DNA of 64,000 nt from Rhizobium sp. ICMP 5592 (lineage in GTDB: Bacteria > Pseudomonadota > Alphaproteobacteria > Rhizobiales > Rhizobiaceae). The number at the start of each line of letters is the position of its first letter. Positions within the stretch are counted from its first letter, which is position 1. Positions 55,792 through 64,000 of the stretch are shown piece by piece. The DNA lies in the NCBI RefSeq assembly GCF_009498525.1, contig NZ_QSNT01000002.1:1240001-1304000 (forward strand), read 5' to 3'. Below the pieces are notes generated by a model. That model was not told the origin of the DNA. It searched no databases and saw only the letters and a program-made list of their open reading frames with translations. Position numbers and translations under genes: made by a program.

Positions 55792-57693
55792 ATGTCGGAA
55801 ACCATCGAAACCGAGCGCAACGATGTGCGCGAGGACGGTCGCCGTCCTCCCCGTGCCGTGGTCGGTTCGCATCGCGTCGAAGAGGAAATCTTCGGCAAGG
55901 TCTTCGACAGCAAGATCATCCGCCGCATCTGGACTTTCGTCAGCCCCTATCGTCGGCAGGTCTATATTTCCGTCCTCGCGGTGCTTCTGTTCACCGCGTC
56001 GCAGATCGTCATACCGCTGGTCATTCGCTATGCGATCGACCATGCGATGGCGCCCGGCGCCGTCAATTATTCCGCACTCTGGCTGGCTCTGGCGGTCTTC
56101 AGCGTGGCGATCCTGGTCAACTACGCCGCAAGCTATGTGCAGGAAACCTATGTCGGCCAGGTCGCGGAAGAGGTGCTGTTCGATATTCGCCGGGCAATGT
56201 TTGCGCACATACAGCGCCTTTCGCTCTCCTTCATGGACAAGACCGAGGTCGGCCGGCTGATGTCGCGCCTGCAGGGCGATGTCAACTCCATGCAGGAATT
56301 TCTTGAAACATCTGTACTTTCCGTCGGCGACATCGCCCTGCTCTTCGGCATCGTCGTCGTCATGCTGTCGCTCGATTTCCGGCTCGGCCTGCTGACGCTT
56401 TCGGTCATGCCGATCCTTTTTATCGTCCGGCTGTTCTGGTTGCCGAAGGCGCGTGTCGCCTTCATGAACGCCCATGAGACCAACTCGATCACCAGCGGCG
56501 CGCTCGCCGAAGCGATCCATGGCGTGCGCGCCGTTCAGGGCATGCACCGGCAACGCGTCAATTTCGACCTTTTCGACGAGAAGGCGCATACCAATCTGAA
56601 GGCGCATCTGACCGCGGCACGATATGCGCAGATCATGGTGCCGATCGTCGACACGCTGACGGGCATGGCCATGGCCATCGTCATCATCGTCGGCGGCTCG
56701 ATGGTGCTGAACGACAAGCTCGATGTCGGCGTCATGGTTGCCTTCCTGTTCTATATCCAGCGCTTTTTCGACCCGATCCGCTCGCTGACGATGCAGTATT
56801 CCGTCATGCAGCGCGCCATGGCCTCCGGCCAGCGGCTGACGGACGTGCTCGATGTGCCGATCGATATCAACGATGCGCCCGACGCCAAGGTGCTGTCGGC
56901 GGATATGGATGGCTCGGTCGAGTTCCGCGACGTCGTCTTCGGCTATGATCCGAAACATCCGGTGCTGAAAAACGTGAGCTTCAAGGTCAATCCCGGCGAG
57001 ACCGTTGCACTGATCGGGCCGACCGGCTCGGGCAAATCGAGTTCCATGGCGCTGATCCACCGGTTCTACGACGTGCAGCAGGGCCAGGTGCTGGTCGGCG
57101 GCCATGACGTACGCTCCCTCACCCAGGATTCGCTTGGCCGGCAGATCGCCATGGTGTTGCAGGAGCCCTTCCTCTTTACCGGCACCGTGCTGGAAAACAT
57201 TCGCTACAACAAGGCCGAGGCGACCCGCGAAGAAATCGTCGAGGCAGCAAAGGCCGTCGGCGCGCATGAGTTCATCATACGGCTGCCCGATGGCTACGAA
57301 ACTATGCTCGGCGAGCGCGGCGGCGGCCTGTCGCTCGGCCAGCGCCAACTCGTCAGCTTCGCCCGCGCCCTTGTTGCCGACGCGAAGATCCTCGTGCTCG
57401 ACGAGGCTACGGCCAATATCGACAGCTACACCGAGATGCTGATCCAGAAGGCGCTAGTCAAACTGCTGGAAGGCCGCACCGGCCTGGTGATCGCCCACCG
57501 CCTCGCTACCATCCGCGAGGCCGATCGCATCATCGTCTTGCAGAATGGCCAGCTGATCGAAAGCGGCAACCACCACCAGCTGATGGCCAACGGCAAGCTC
57601 TATTCCAAGCTCTATAACCTCAATTATTCCTCCTTCGACGATATTCCCGAGGAGGAAGCGGCCACCTCCGCGCCGACGGAGTCGCGGACGTAA
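55792..57693 (+). CDS. ABC exporter half-transporter, subunit B (non-canonical signature)
   Basis: 633 residues with the same membrane-ATPase layout. Walker A is IGPTGSGKSS (~408) and Walker B is canonical ILVLDEATANID with the catalytic Glu. The signature is GLSLGQRQLV (~513) instead of LSGGQ. In a head-to-tail dimer this altered signature meets subunit A's altered Walker B, giving one inactive and one active ATP site, as in TM287/288-type heterodimers. The C-terminus is Glu-rich. Confidence 0.92.
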   Translation: MSETIETERNDVREDGRRPPRAVVGSHRVEEEIFGKVFDSKIIRRIWTFVSPYRRQVYISVLAVLLFTASQIVIPLVIRYAIDHAMAPGAVNYSALWLALAVFSVAILVNYAASYVQETYVGQVAEEVLFDIRRAMFAHIQRLSLSFMDKTEVGRLMSRLQGDVNSMQEFLETSVLSVGDIALLFGIVVVMLSLDFRLGLLTLSVMPILFIVRLFWLPKARVAFMNAHETNSITSGALAEAIHGVRAVQGMHRQRVNFDLFDEKAHTNLKAHLTAARYAQIMVPIVDTLTGMAMAIVIIVGGSMVLNDKLDVGVMVAFLFYIQRFFDPIRSLTMQYSVMQRAMASGQRLTDVLDVPIDINDAPDAKVLSADMDGSVEFRDVVFGYDPKHPVLKNVSFKVNPGETVALIGPTGSGKSSSMALIHRFYDVQQGQVLVGGHDVRSLTQDSLGRQIAMVLQEPFLFTGTVLENIRYNKAEATREEIVEAAKAVGAHEFIIRLPDGYETMLGERGGGLSLGQRQLVSFARALVADAKILVLDEATANIDSYTEMLIQKALVKLLEGRTGLVIAHRLATIREADRIIVLQNGQLIESGNHHQLMANGKLYSKLYNLNYSSFDDIPEEEAATSAPTESRT

Positions 57694-57911
57694 AGCCGTC
57701 CGCCCGAGTGGTTTGAGGCTTAGTTCCGCAAACTCGCGCATGAAGGCTAGTTTCCCCTCGCCTCGCATCGCCGGCTTGTCCACGTCGGCCAAGGCGACCT
57801 TGTCGCTTCATCACATTTCGCTTTTTGGCCGCCTCTTTTTTTCCTAGGCTCCAAGCTCTCCCCCACGTTGACGCTCTTCCATACTAGTAACTTGCATGAT
57901 GATAGCTACTT

Positions 57912-58436
57912 ATGCTATTCGCCTCTGCCATGCAGAGGACCAGCTTCAGCACCTTCAAATGTCCCGCCGCCCGCGCACTTGAAAGCGTCGGCGACTGGTG
58001 GAGCATTCTGATCCTGCGGGATGCGCTCCAGGGGCTGACGCGGTTCGATGAATTCCAGAAAAATCTTGGCGTCGCACCGAATATCCTGACGCGGCGGCTG
58101 AAGCATTTGACCGATGAAGGTCTGTTCGAGCGCCGCCTCTACAACGAGCGGCCCCCGCGATACGAATATGTCCTGACCGACAAGGGGCGCGATTTCTTCC
58201 CTGTCTTGATGGCACTGTTCACCTGGGGCAACCGACATTTGCCGCCCGAGGACGTCGCGATGCGGCTTGCCGACGCGGCCACCGGTAAAGACCGCGATCC
58301 CCTTCTCATCGATCGCGTGACTGGCCGCGCCTTTCATCCCGAAGATACGATTCTCGTGCCCGGGCCGGCAGCCGATGAAGCCGTTCATGAGCGGGTAGAG
58401 CACATGAAGGCATGGTTCTTGGGCTTCGACGCCTGA
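57912..58436 (+). CDS. HxlR family transcriptional regulator
   Basis: 174 residues from 57912, or 168 from the Met at 57930; neither has a clear ribosome-binding site. The HxlR wing-helix is FKCPAARALESVGDWWSILILRDALQGLTRFDEFQKNLGVAPNILTRRLKHLTDEGLFERRLYNERPPRYEYVLTDKGRDF. The Cys just before the helix could be redox-sensitive, as in some relatives. A longer C-terminal tail than usual follows. Directly repeated TAGTAACTT/TAGCTACTT just upstream (57884-57907) may be its own operator. Confidence 0.88.
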   Translation: MLFASAMQRTSFSTFKCPAARALESVGDWWSILILRDALQGLTRFDEFQKNLGVAPNILTRRLKHLTDEGLFERRLYNERPPRYEYVLTDKGRDFFPVLMALFTWGNRHLPPEDVAMRLADAATGKDRDPLLIDRVTGRAFHPEDTILVPGPAADEAVHERVEHMKAWFLGFDA

Positions 58437-58453
58437 CTTAATAGGAGCAAGAC

Positions 58454-59719
58454 ATGGATCGCATCGTCGTAACAGGTATGGGCCTGGTTTCGCCACTCGG
58501 CGTCGGCGTTAACTCAGCATGGAAACGACTGCTCGAAGGCCGTTCTGGTCTCAGGCTTTTGCCGGAGACAATGGTCGGTGATCTCGCCGCCAAGGTGGGC
58601 GGTGTCGTGCCGAGCCTCGAGGACGATAGTGAAGCAGGTTTCGACGCTGACCGCTACGTGCCGATGAAGGACCAGAAGAAGATGGACCGCTTCATCCTTT
58701 TTGCCATGGCGGCAGCCGAAGAGGCTGTGAAACAAGCGGGCTGGCAGCCGACCGATCTTCGCGACCTTGAGCGCACCACGACTGTGATCGCCTCCGGTGT
58801 CGGCGGTTTTCCGGCAATCGCCGATGCGGTCCGGACGGCGGAGACGCGCGGGGTGCGGCGGCTGTCGCCCTTTACCGTCCCTTCTTTCCTCGTCAACCTC
58901 GCGGCCGGCCAGGTCAGTATCCGTTACGGTTACAAGGGGCCGCTCGGCGCACCAGTCACTGCCTGCGCCGCCAGCGTCCAGGCGATCGGTGATGCGGCGC
59001 GGCTGATCCGCGCCGGTGAGGCCGATGTGGCGATCTGCGGCGGGGCCGAAGCCTGCATCGACAAGGTGAGCCTCGGTGGCTTTGCAGCGGCGCGCGCCCT
59101 CTCCACCGGCTTCAGCAACCGGCCGGAGGAAGCTTCCCGCCCCTTCGATACGGCCCGCGACGGTTTCGTCATGGGCGAAGGTGCCGGCATACTGGTAATC
59201 GAGACGCTGGAGCATGCGCTCGCCCGCGGCGCCACACCGCTTGCGGAACTCGTCGGCTATGGTACCGCCGCTGACGCCTATCATATGACAGCCGGTCCCG
59301 AAGACGGCGACGGCGCGCGCCGGGCGATGCTGACAGCTTTGTCGCAGGCGCGAATTTCGCCCCGAGACGTCAAACATCTCAACGCCCATGCCACCTCGAC
59401 ACCGGTCGGCGACCACGGTGAAATGGAGGCGATCAAAACGGTATTCGGCCGCGATGGCGGCATCGCCGTCAGCGGTACGAAAGCGGCAACCGGCCATCTT
59501 CTCGGCGCCGCCGGCGGCCTGGAGGCTGTCTTTACCATCATGGCGCTGCGCGGCCAGATCGCACCGCCGAACTGCAATCTGCAGGAAGCCGATCCGGCGG
59601 CCGAAGGTATCGATCTGGTTGGTGCAACGGCCCGGCCGATGCCGATGGAATATGCGATCTCCAACGGTTTTGGATTTGGTGGCGTGAATGCCAGCGCTTT
59701 GTTCCGCCGCTGGCAATAG
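58454..59719 (+). CDS. fabF: Beta-ketoacyl-ACP synthase II
   Basis: A 421-residue thiolase-fold condensing enzyme for fatty-acid elongation or a related acyl chain. The catalytic Cys is in VTACAASVQAIGDA (~171), the His in NAHATSTPVGD (~313) and KAATGHLLGAAGG (~347). AGGAG precedes the ATG by 8 bp. It stands apart from a fab operon and next to an HxlR regulator, so it may be an accessory copy rather than the main FabF. Confidence 0.9.
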   Translation: MDRIVVTGMGLVSPLGVGVNSAWKRLLEGRSGLRLLPETMVGDLAAKVGGVVPSLEDDSEAGFDADRYVPMKDQKKMDRFILFAMAAAEEAVKQAGWQPTDLRDLERTTTVIASGVGGFPAIADAVRTAETRGVRRLSPFTVPSFLVNLAAGQVSIRYGYKGPLGAPVTACAASVQAIGDAARLIRAGEADVAICGGAEACIDKVSLGGFAAARALSTGFSNRPEEASRPFDTARDGFVMGEGAGILVIETLEHALARGATPLAELVGYGTAADAYHMTAGPEDGDGARRAMLTALSQARISPRDVKHLNAHATSTPVGDHGEMEAIKTVFGRDGGIAVSGTKAATGHLLGAAGGLEAVFTIMALRGQIAPPNCNLQEADPAAEGIDLVGATARPMPMEYAISNGFGFGGVNASALFRRWQ

Positions 59720-59779
59720 CCGCTTCTGCAAGGACATCAAGCGCGCTATGCTCTGCGGGATATTCGCCGGAGATCGTCC

Positions 59780-60199
59780 ATGCGCGCTTTATCCTTCGCC
59801 GTCACGCTCTGCCTCATCCTTGCGCCCGAAGCGCGTGCGGAAGATCCGGTGCTGACGGCGCAAACGCTGATCCAGGGACAGATAGATGCCTTCCTGCGTA
59901 ATGACGCGGCAACGGCCTATTCCTTTGCGGCGCCCGGCATAAAGGCGCTCTTTCCAGACAAGGACGCCTTTTTCGCGATGGTGAAGAAGAGCTACCAGCC
60001 GGTCTATCACCCCGGCAACTATGCCTTCGGCAAAAGCCGCGCTATCGACAATGGCGCCGTCGTTTATCAGGAAGTATTGATCACCGGTCTCGACCACAAG
60101 GACTGGACGGCGATCTATCAGATCGCCCGCCAGCCGGATGGCACCTACAAGATCAACGGCGTGCAAATCCTGCCCAACACAGCGAGCAAAGGCATTTGA
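59780..60199 (+). CDS. Exported DUF4864 protein
   Basis: 139 residues with a signal peptide (LSFAVTLCLILAPEARA-ED). The DUF4864 domain, related to NTF2/SnoaL-like folds, is seen in QGQIDAFLRNDAATAYSFAAPGIKALFPDKDAFFAMVKKSYQPVYHP and YQIARQPDGTYKINGVQIL. It is periplasmic by prediction. Function unknown. Confidence 0.82.
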   Translation: MRALSFAVTLCLILAPEARAEDPVLTAQTLIQGQIDAFLRNDAATAYSFAAPGIKALFPDKDAFFAMVKKSYQPVYHPGNYAFGKSRAIDNGAVVYQEVLITGLDHKDWTAIYQIARQPDGTYKINGVQILPNTASKGI

Positions 60200-60284
60200 G
60201 CGACATTGCGGGATTAGTGCCATGGAGCGGCGCGTCTATCATCCGGGATAGTGCGCGCCGCTGAAAAGGCAGTTGCTGGCTCTA

Positions 60285-61163
60285 TCAGCCGCGAATTCTA
60301 AGCGAGTTGCCGGAATAGCCCTCACCCTCGAAATCGGGGCGCGGCTGGGGAATCGCTATGGTCGAGATCGGCTCGACGACTTCCGTCCCATGGGTAACCG
60401 GTGCCGAAATCAGAGCCGGAGCCGGCGTCGGAATAGGAACTTCTGCCGGGATAGCAGCCGTCGTTGTCTGCAGGGTGAAAGTCGGGTTCGACACCGGCGT
60501 AAAGGTGGCCACGGACGGCGCTTGTTGTACTTGCCGCGTTTCCGGCAATATGAACGGCGATTGCGTTGTCGACATGCCTTGCGTCGACACATAGTTCATC
60601 GCAACCTCATAGGCCGGAAGCGGTGCCGGGGTCTGTAACTCGCCATCCCGGCCGCGCTTCTCGTAGAAAGCATTCCCACCGGCTATCGCGACATAGTGCA
60701 TGTTATCGTAGGGGAACTTCAGGCCGTTGGTATGGAAGAACATCGCGTCCTTCACACCCGCATGCCGTTCGCCACGCAGAATGGCCGTGGCCGCCGTATC
60801 AAGCTCCGGTTCCGCCTCGGGGCGCACCAGCCTTGTCATTACGCCCGGCGCGAATTGCCGCTCCTGTGCGACGACGCCGCAAATCGAATTAGCATAAGCT
60901 CCCGACGTCAGCCTGTTCATCACGACAGTGCCGACCGCCATGTACCCATCGTGATCCGAATGCTCGGACTCGAAATACATGACACGCTTCAGACAGTCGC
61001 GATCCTTGGCGGTGTAATTATAGGTTACCTTCGCCGGCTGGATCGATTTGGTCGAACTATGAGTAGCCGAAGATGTTTTCGTTTCAGTCGTGCAGCCCGT
61101 GGCCGCCAATCCGACAAACAACAAGCCGGACAGACATGTCCCCAATTTACCTTGCGCCCTCAA
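60285..61163 (-). CDS. SleB-type cell wall hydrolase lipoprotein
   Basis: 292 residues. A lipoprotein signal ends LAATGC-TTE. The hydrolase_2 (SleB) domain covers residues ~50-175: RDCLKRVMYFESEHSDHDGYMAVGTVVMNRLTSGAYANSICGVVAQERQFAPGVM, with the catalytic Glu in YFESE. A Pro/Thr-rich low-complexity tail of ~100 residues follows. It cleaves peptidoglycan glycan strands in this family and would act from a membrane anchor. Confidence 0.88.
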   Translation of the reverse strand: MRAQGKLGTCLSGLLFVGLAATGCTTETKTSSATHSSTKSIQPAKVTYNYTAKDRDCLKRVMYFESEHSDHDGYMAVGTVVMNRLTSGAYANSICGVVAQERQFAPGVMTRLVRPEAEPELDTAATAILRGERHAGVKDAMFFHTNGLKFPYDNMHYVAIAGGNAFYEKRGRDGELQTPAPLPAYEVAMNYVSTQGMSTTQSPFILPETRQVQQAPSVATFTPVSNPTFTLQTTTAAIPAEVPIPTPAPALISAPVTHGTEVVEPISTIAIPQPRPDFEGEGYSGNSLRIRG

Positions 61164-61456
61164 CGGCAGGTGCCTCCTACTTATGATTAGAACAGCCCTT
61201 ATCGATCAAGAAAAAGCGTTGTAGCCGAAATCCACAGGAATTCCAAACCCATCGCGATTAAATTAGCCAATGAAGCTTATCATTGGCGGACGGACCGTTT
61301 ATTCCGATTCGCCATTTTTCCAAATGCTTTCTCATCACGCCGGTATTTCGCGTGGCCTCGCGACCCATCGAAAAACCTCGAATGCGCCGGCTGAAAACGC
61401 ATGGTTTATGACGCGAGGATCACATCACAAACCATTACAGGCATTAATATTTTTGA

Positions 61457-61846
61457 CTACACGATTGGGTCCGGACGCCAGCCGACCTCGATGAGAATTC
61501 GCCCCGGCGCAAAGCAGTAAAATAACCACCCACCGCGCACCGCCGAGGGCGGTTGCCAGATGTCGCAGCCGGCCGTTTTGGCCCGCTCAAATTGTTCGTC
61601 CACAGCCTCGCGCGAGGGCAGTATGAAGCCGATGTGATAGGTATTGCGTCCGACCGAGACCGAATCACCTCCGCCGAACTTCTCGATCGGACGGCTGATG
61701 ACCAGCTCTAGCCCGGCGTCGTCTCGCAGAATCGCAAGACCATTTGCGCCCCGAGTCTCGACTTCCGTCAGGCCGAAGGCGGATACCAGAACGTCCCTTG
61801 TCGCAGCCACATCGGGAACATGGAGATCAAGGTGATTTAGTCGCAT
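61457..61846 (-). CDS. VOC family protein
   Basis: About 129 residues from ATG 61846, chosen because GGAG lies 9 bp before it and the domain starts there (MRLNHLDLHVPDVAATRDVLVSAFG). The metal-site positions are His in NHLDLHV, His in NTYHIGFILPS, and Glu in RILIEVGW. The substrate is unknown. Confidence 0.83.
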   Translation of the reverse strand: MRLNHLDLHVPDVAATRDVLVSAFGLTEVETRGANGLAILRDDAGLELVISRPIEKFGGGDSVSVGRNTYHIGFILPSREAVDEQFERAKTAGCDIWQPPSAVRGGWLFYCFAPGRILIEVGWRPDPIV

Positions 61847-62108
61847 GGCAGGCAGCTCCATAGGTCTATCCCGCGGAGGCATGACGGCCGAAATTGCCCA
61901 CACCAACGCGGGTGGCTCGGCCGATATGACCAAGCTTCCGCGTCGTGGGTACTCGCGCCAAGGCGCGGAACAGAGCTTCCAGATGGAAGGGGTTGGGCTT
62001 ACCGAAACCGACCTTGCCTTTTTCGACAGTTCCGATTAGCGCTGAATTCGGACAGGCGCAAGGACTGCGAACGGTGGACTGAAACCAAAGTGGTCAGCCA
62101 GACGCATC

Positions 62109-63239
62109 TCAAACCGGCTCTAGATCGCCCTTCGCCCAGTTTTCTTGCGTCTCCGCCATGAAGTCGGCAAAACGGCCCTCGGCGATCGCCTGCCGGATGC
62201 CCTGCATCAATTCCTGATAGTAGGCGAGATTGTTCCAGGAGAGCAGCATGCCGCCGAGCGCCTCGTTGGCACGGACGAGATGGTGCAGATAGGCGCGGGA
62301 ATAATCACGCGAGGCCGGGCAATTCGACTGATCGTCGAGCGGGCGCATGTCCTCGGCGTGGCGGGCATTGCGGATATTGACCTTGCCGCGACGGGTAAAC
62401 GCCAAGCCGTGGCGGCCGGAACGGGTCGGCATCACGCAGTCGAACATGTCGATGCCGCGGGCGACGGATTTCAGGATATCGTCAGGCGTGCCAACACCCA
62501 TCAGATAGCGCGGCTTCTCGGTCGGCAGTTCCGGCAGGGTCGTTTCCAGCATCCGCAGCATCACATCCTGCGGCTCACCGACGGCAAGGCCGCCAACGGC
62601 GTAGCCTTTCAGGTCCATCTGGCTCAGCGCCTGCGCAGAGCGAACACGCAGATCGGGCACGTCGCCGCCCTGCACAATGCCGAACATCGCCTTGCCGGGC
62701 TGATCGCCGAAGGCAACCTTGCAGCGCTCGGCCCAGCGCAGCGACATTTCCATGGCGCGCTCGATCTCCTTCGGGGTCGAGGGCAGCGCCACGCATTCAT
62801 CGAGCTGCATCTGGATATCGGAACCGAGCAGGCCCTGGATTTCGATCGAGCGTTCCGGCGACATGTGGTGCAGGCTGCCGTCGACATGCGACTTGAAGGT
62901 CACGCCCTGCTCATCGAGTTTGCGCAGCCCAGACAGCGACATCACCTGGAAGCCGCCGGAATCGGTCAGGATCGGATGCGGCCAGCGGATCAGCTCGTGC
63001 AGGCCGCCGAGGCGGGCGACGCGCTCGGCGGTCGGGCGCAGCATCAGGTGATAGGTATTGCCGAGGATGATGTCGGCGCCGCTTTCGCGCACCTGATCGA
63101 GATACATCGCCTTGACCGTGCCGACCGTGCCGACCGGCATGAAGGCCGGCGTGCGGATCGTGCCGCGCGGCATGGAGACTTCGCCGAGACGGGCGCCGCC
63201 ATCGGTCTTCTTCAATGTGAACTGAAAGCTCTCGCTCAT
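62109..63239 (-). CDS. tgt: Queuine tRNA-ribosyltransferase (tRNA-guanine transglycosylase)
   Basis: A 376-residue enzyme exchanging the wobble guanine of GUN-anticodon tRNAs for preQ1. The substrate loop [15 protein letters not shown] with the general acid Asp and the nucleophile region [27 protein letters not shown] are intact. The structural zinc site is not: the usual CxCxxC segment reads SNCPAS before [16 protein letters not shown], and the later zinc His (TEHN in known enzymes) is Asn in LSWNNLAYY. It starts 6 bp after queA ends, in one operon. Confidence 0.95.
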   Translation of the reverse strand: MSESFQFTLKKTDGGARLGEVSMPRGTIRTPAFMPVGTVGTVKAMYLDQVRESGADIILGNTYHLMLRPTAERVARLGGLHELIRWPHPILTDSGGFQVMSLSGLRKLDEQGVTFKSHVDGSLHHMSPERSIEIQGLLGSDIQMQLDECVALPSTPKEIERAMEMSLRWAERCKVAFGDQPGKAMFGIVQGGDVPDLRVRSAQALSQMDLKGYAVGGLAVGEPQDVMLRMLETTLPELPTEKPRYLMGVGTPDDILKSVARGIDMFDCVMPTRSGRHGLAFTRRGKVNIRNARHAEDMRPLDDQSNCPASRDYSRAYLHHLVRANEALGGMLLSWNNLAYYQELMQGIRQAIAEGRFADFMAETQENWAKGDLEPV

Positions 63240-63245
63240 CTCGTC

Positions 63246-64000
63246 TTAGTCTTTCCGGTGGAGCAGGCTGCCATCGCCATAGGAATAGAAGCGATAGCCC
63301 GTCTCAATAGCATGGGTATAGGCCGCGCGCATGGTATCGAGGCCGGCAAAGGCCGACACCAGCATGAACAGCGTCGAGCGCGGCAGGTGAAAATTGGTCA
63401 TCAGCAGATCGACCGCCTTGAAGCGGTAACCGGGTGTAATGAAGATGCCGGTCGCGCCAGACCAGGGCTTGATCGTACCATCCTCGGCGGCGGCACTTTC
63501 GAGGAGCCGTAGCGAGGTCGTGCCGACGCAGACGATGCGCCCGCCCCTCGCCTTCACGGCATTCAGCTTTTCCGCCGTCTCCGCATCGACGTGGCCGATC
63601 TCGAAATGCATCTTATGGTCTTCAGTATCGTCGGCCTTGACGGGCAGGAAGGTGCCGGCGCCGACATGCAGCGTCACGAAATGCCGCTCGACGCCCATGG
63701 CATCCAGCGTGGCAAACAGTGACGGCGTGAAATGCAGGCCGGCGGTGGGGGCAGCGACGGCGCCCTCCTCGCGGGCATAGATAGTCTGGTAGTCGGCGCG
63801 GTCGCGCTCATCTTCCGGACGCTTGGCGGCAATATAGGGCGGCAACGGAATATGGCCGACAGCGGCAATCGCTTCGTCGAGCGCCGGACCGGAGAGATCG
63901 AAGCGTAGCGTGATTTCGCCACCCTCGCCCTTTTCCTCGACCACGGCATCAAGCGCACCGAGAGCACAGACATTCTCGCCATGGCCGAACTGGATGCGGT
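63246..64000 (-). CDS. queA: S-adenosylmethionine:tRNA ribosyltransferase-isomerase (5' end outside window)
   Basis: The frame runs to the window edge, so about 250 C-terminal residues are seen and the start is missing. QueA makes epoxyqueuosine from preQ1 in tRNA, using SAM. Recognisable parts: [86 protein letters not shown], and [22 protein letters not shown]. It lies upstream of tgt, as expected for two consecutive steps of queuosine synthesis. Confidence 0.95.
   Translation of the reverse strand, partial: RIQFGHGENVCALGALDAVVEEKGEGGEITLRFDLSGPALDEAIAAVGHIPLPPYIAAKRPEDERDRADYQTIYAREEGAVAAPTAGLHFTPSLFATLDAMGVERHFVTLHVGAGTFLPVKADDTEDHKMHFEIGHVDAETAEKLNAVKARGGRIVCVGTTSLRLLESAAAEDGTIKPWSGATGIFITPGYRFKAVDLLMTNFHLPRSTLFMLVSAFAGLDTMRAAYTHAIETGYRFYSYGDGSLLHRKD

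Noticed and set aside
61270..61494. 74-codon plus-strand frame after the cell wall hydrolase gene
   Set aside because: No ribosome-binding site, no recognisable content, and it overlaps the end of the VOC gene.
61845..62040. Small frames on both strands between the VOC gene and tgt; the minus-strand reading contains GTVEKGKVGFGKPNPFHLEAL
   Set aside because: The plus frame has no recognisable content. The minus reading looks somewhat protein-like but has no start codon after the preceding stop, so at most it is a gene remnant; not supported enough to annotate.
62145..63512. Long plus-strand frame opposite tgt and queA
   Set aside because: Antisense artefact; tgt and queA motifs are on the minus strand.

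Overview
The window looks like the chromosome of an alphaproteobacterium of the Rhizobium/Agrobacterium group. The GC-rich coding, the protein types (parE, a two-domain CTP synthase, a ppiD-trpD-trpC-moaC-moeA run, a FecR plus CHASE2-cyclase pair, DUF1127, DUF2336, DUF4864) and a perfect CtrA-type box all fit. No replication origin, rRNA or CRISPR array is seen. Both ends are cut inside genes: a DUF2336 protein on the left and queA on the right.

Layout. 1-6.7 kb: DUF2336 end, GNAT acetyltransferase, AI-2E family permease, exported phytase/esterase-like protein, parE, an exported alpha/beta hydrolase. 6.8-11.2 kb: tpiA, secG and pyrG, with clear terminators after secG and pyrG, then a Ni/Co permease. 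11.2-19.2 kb: FecR protein with a CHASE2 adenylate/guanylate cyclase, a LysE exporter facing its likely LysR regulator, two divergent citrate-synthase-family genes (one with an N-terminal DNA-binding-like segment), a VOC protein and a 6-phosphogluconate dehydrogenase. 19.2-24.7 kb: one minus-strand operon, ppiD-trpD-trpC-moaC-moeA. 24.9-29.3 kb: DUF883 protein, a MarR-EmrA-EmrB efflux operon and a 3-methyladenine DNA glycosylase.

29.5-38.8 kb is a 9.2-kb integrated element and the most interesting part of the window. It has cut a host tRNA-Ser(UGA) gene in the anticodon loop: the 5' half lies at the left end and the 3' half at the right end, with the 9-bp core CTTGAAAAC at both junctions. Just inside the left junction the element carries a complete, different tRNA-Ser(UGA) with its own promoter-like sequence, which looks like a replacement for the gene it destroys. 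It also encodes a tyrosine integrase, an AlpA-type excisionase/regulator, a DUF3987 helicase/primase-like ATPase, an operon of six small phage-like genes, an iteron-like inverted repeat, and an AT-rich RES-domain-like cargo gene between alpA and the integrase. No capsid, terminase-large or conjugation genes are seen, so it resembles a phage-satellite-type element.

38.9-49.2 kb is host backbone: PsiF-like protein, RlpA (CtrA box upstream), a DacF-like protein with altered catalytic motifs, tmk-holB, a TauE-type permease, and the metG-tatD-MBL-ybaK operon. 49.2-51.4 kb is a small accessory locus with a HEAT-like membrane protein, an HEXXH protein and a coupled 39-residue membrane peptide. 51.7-64 kb: polysaccharide deacetylase, DUF1127 protein, LysR regulator, a two-gene ABC exporter with one degenerate ATP site, HxlR regulator, a FabF-type synthase, DUF4864 protein, SleB-type cell wall hydrolase, VOC protein, and tgt-queA. 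This Tgt lacks most of the usual zinc ligands.
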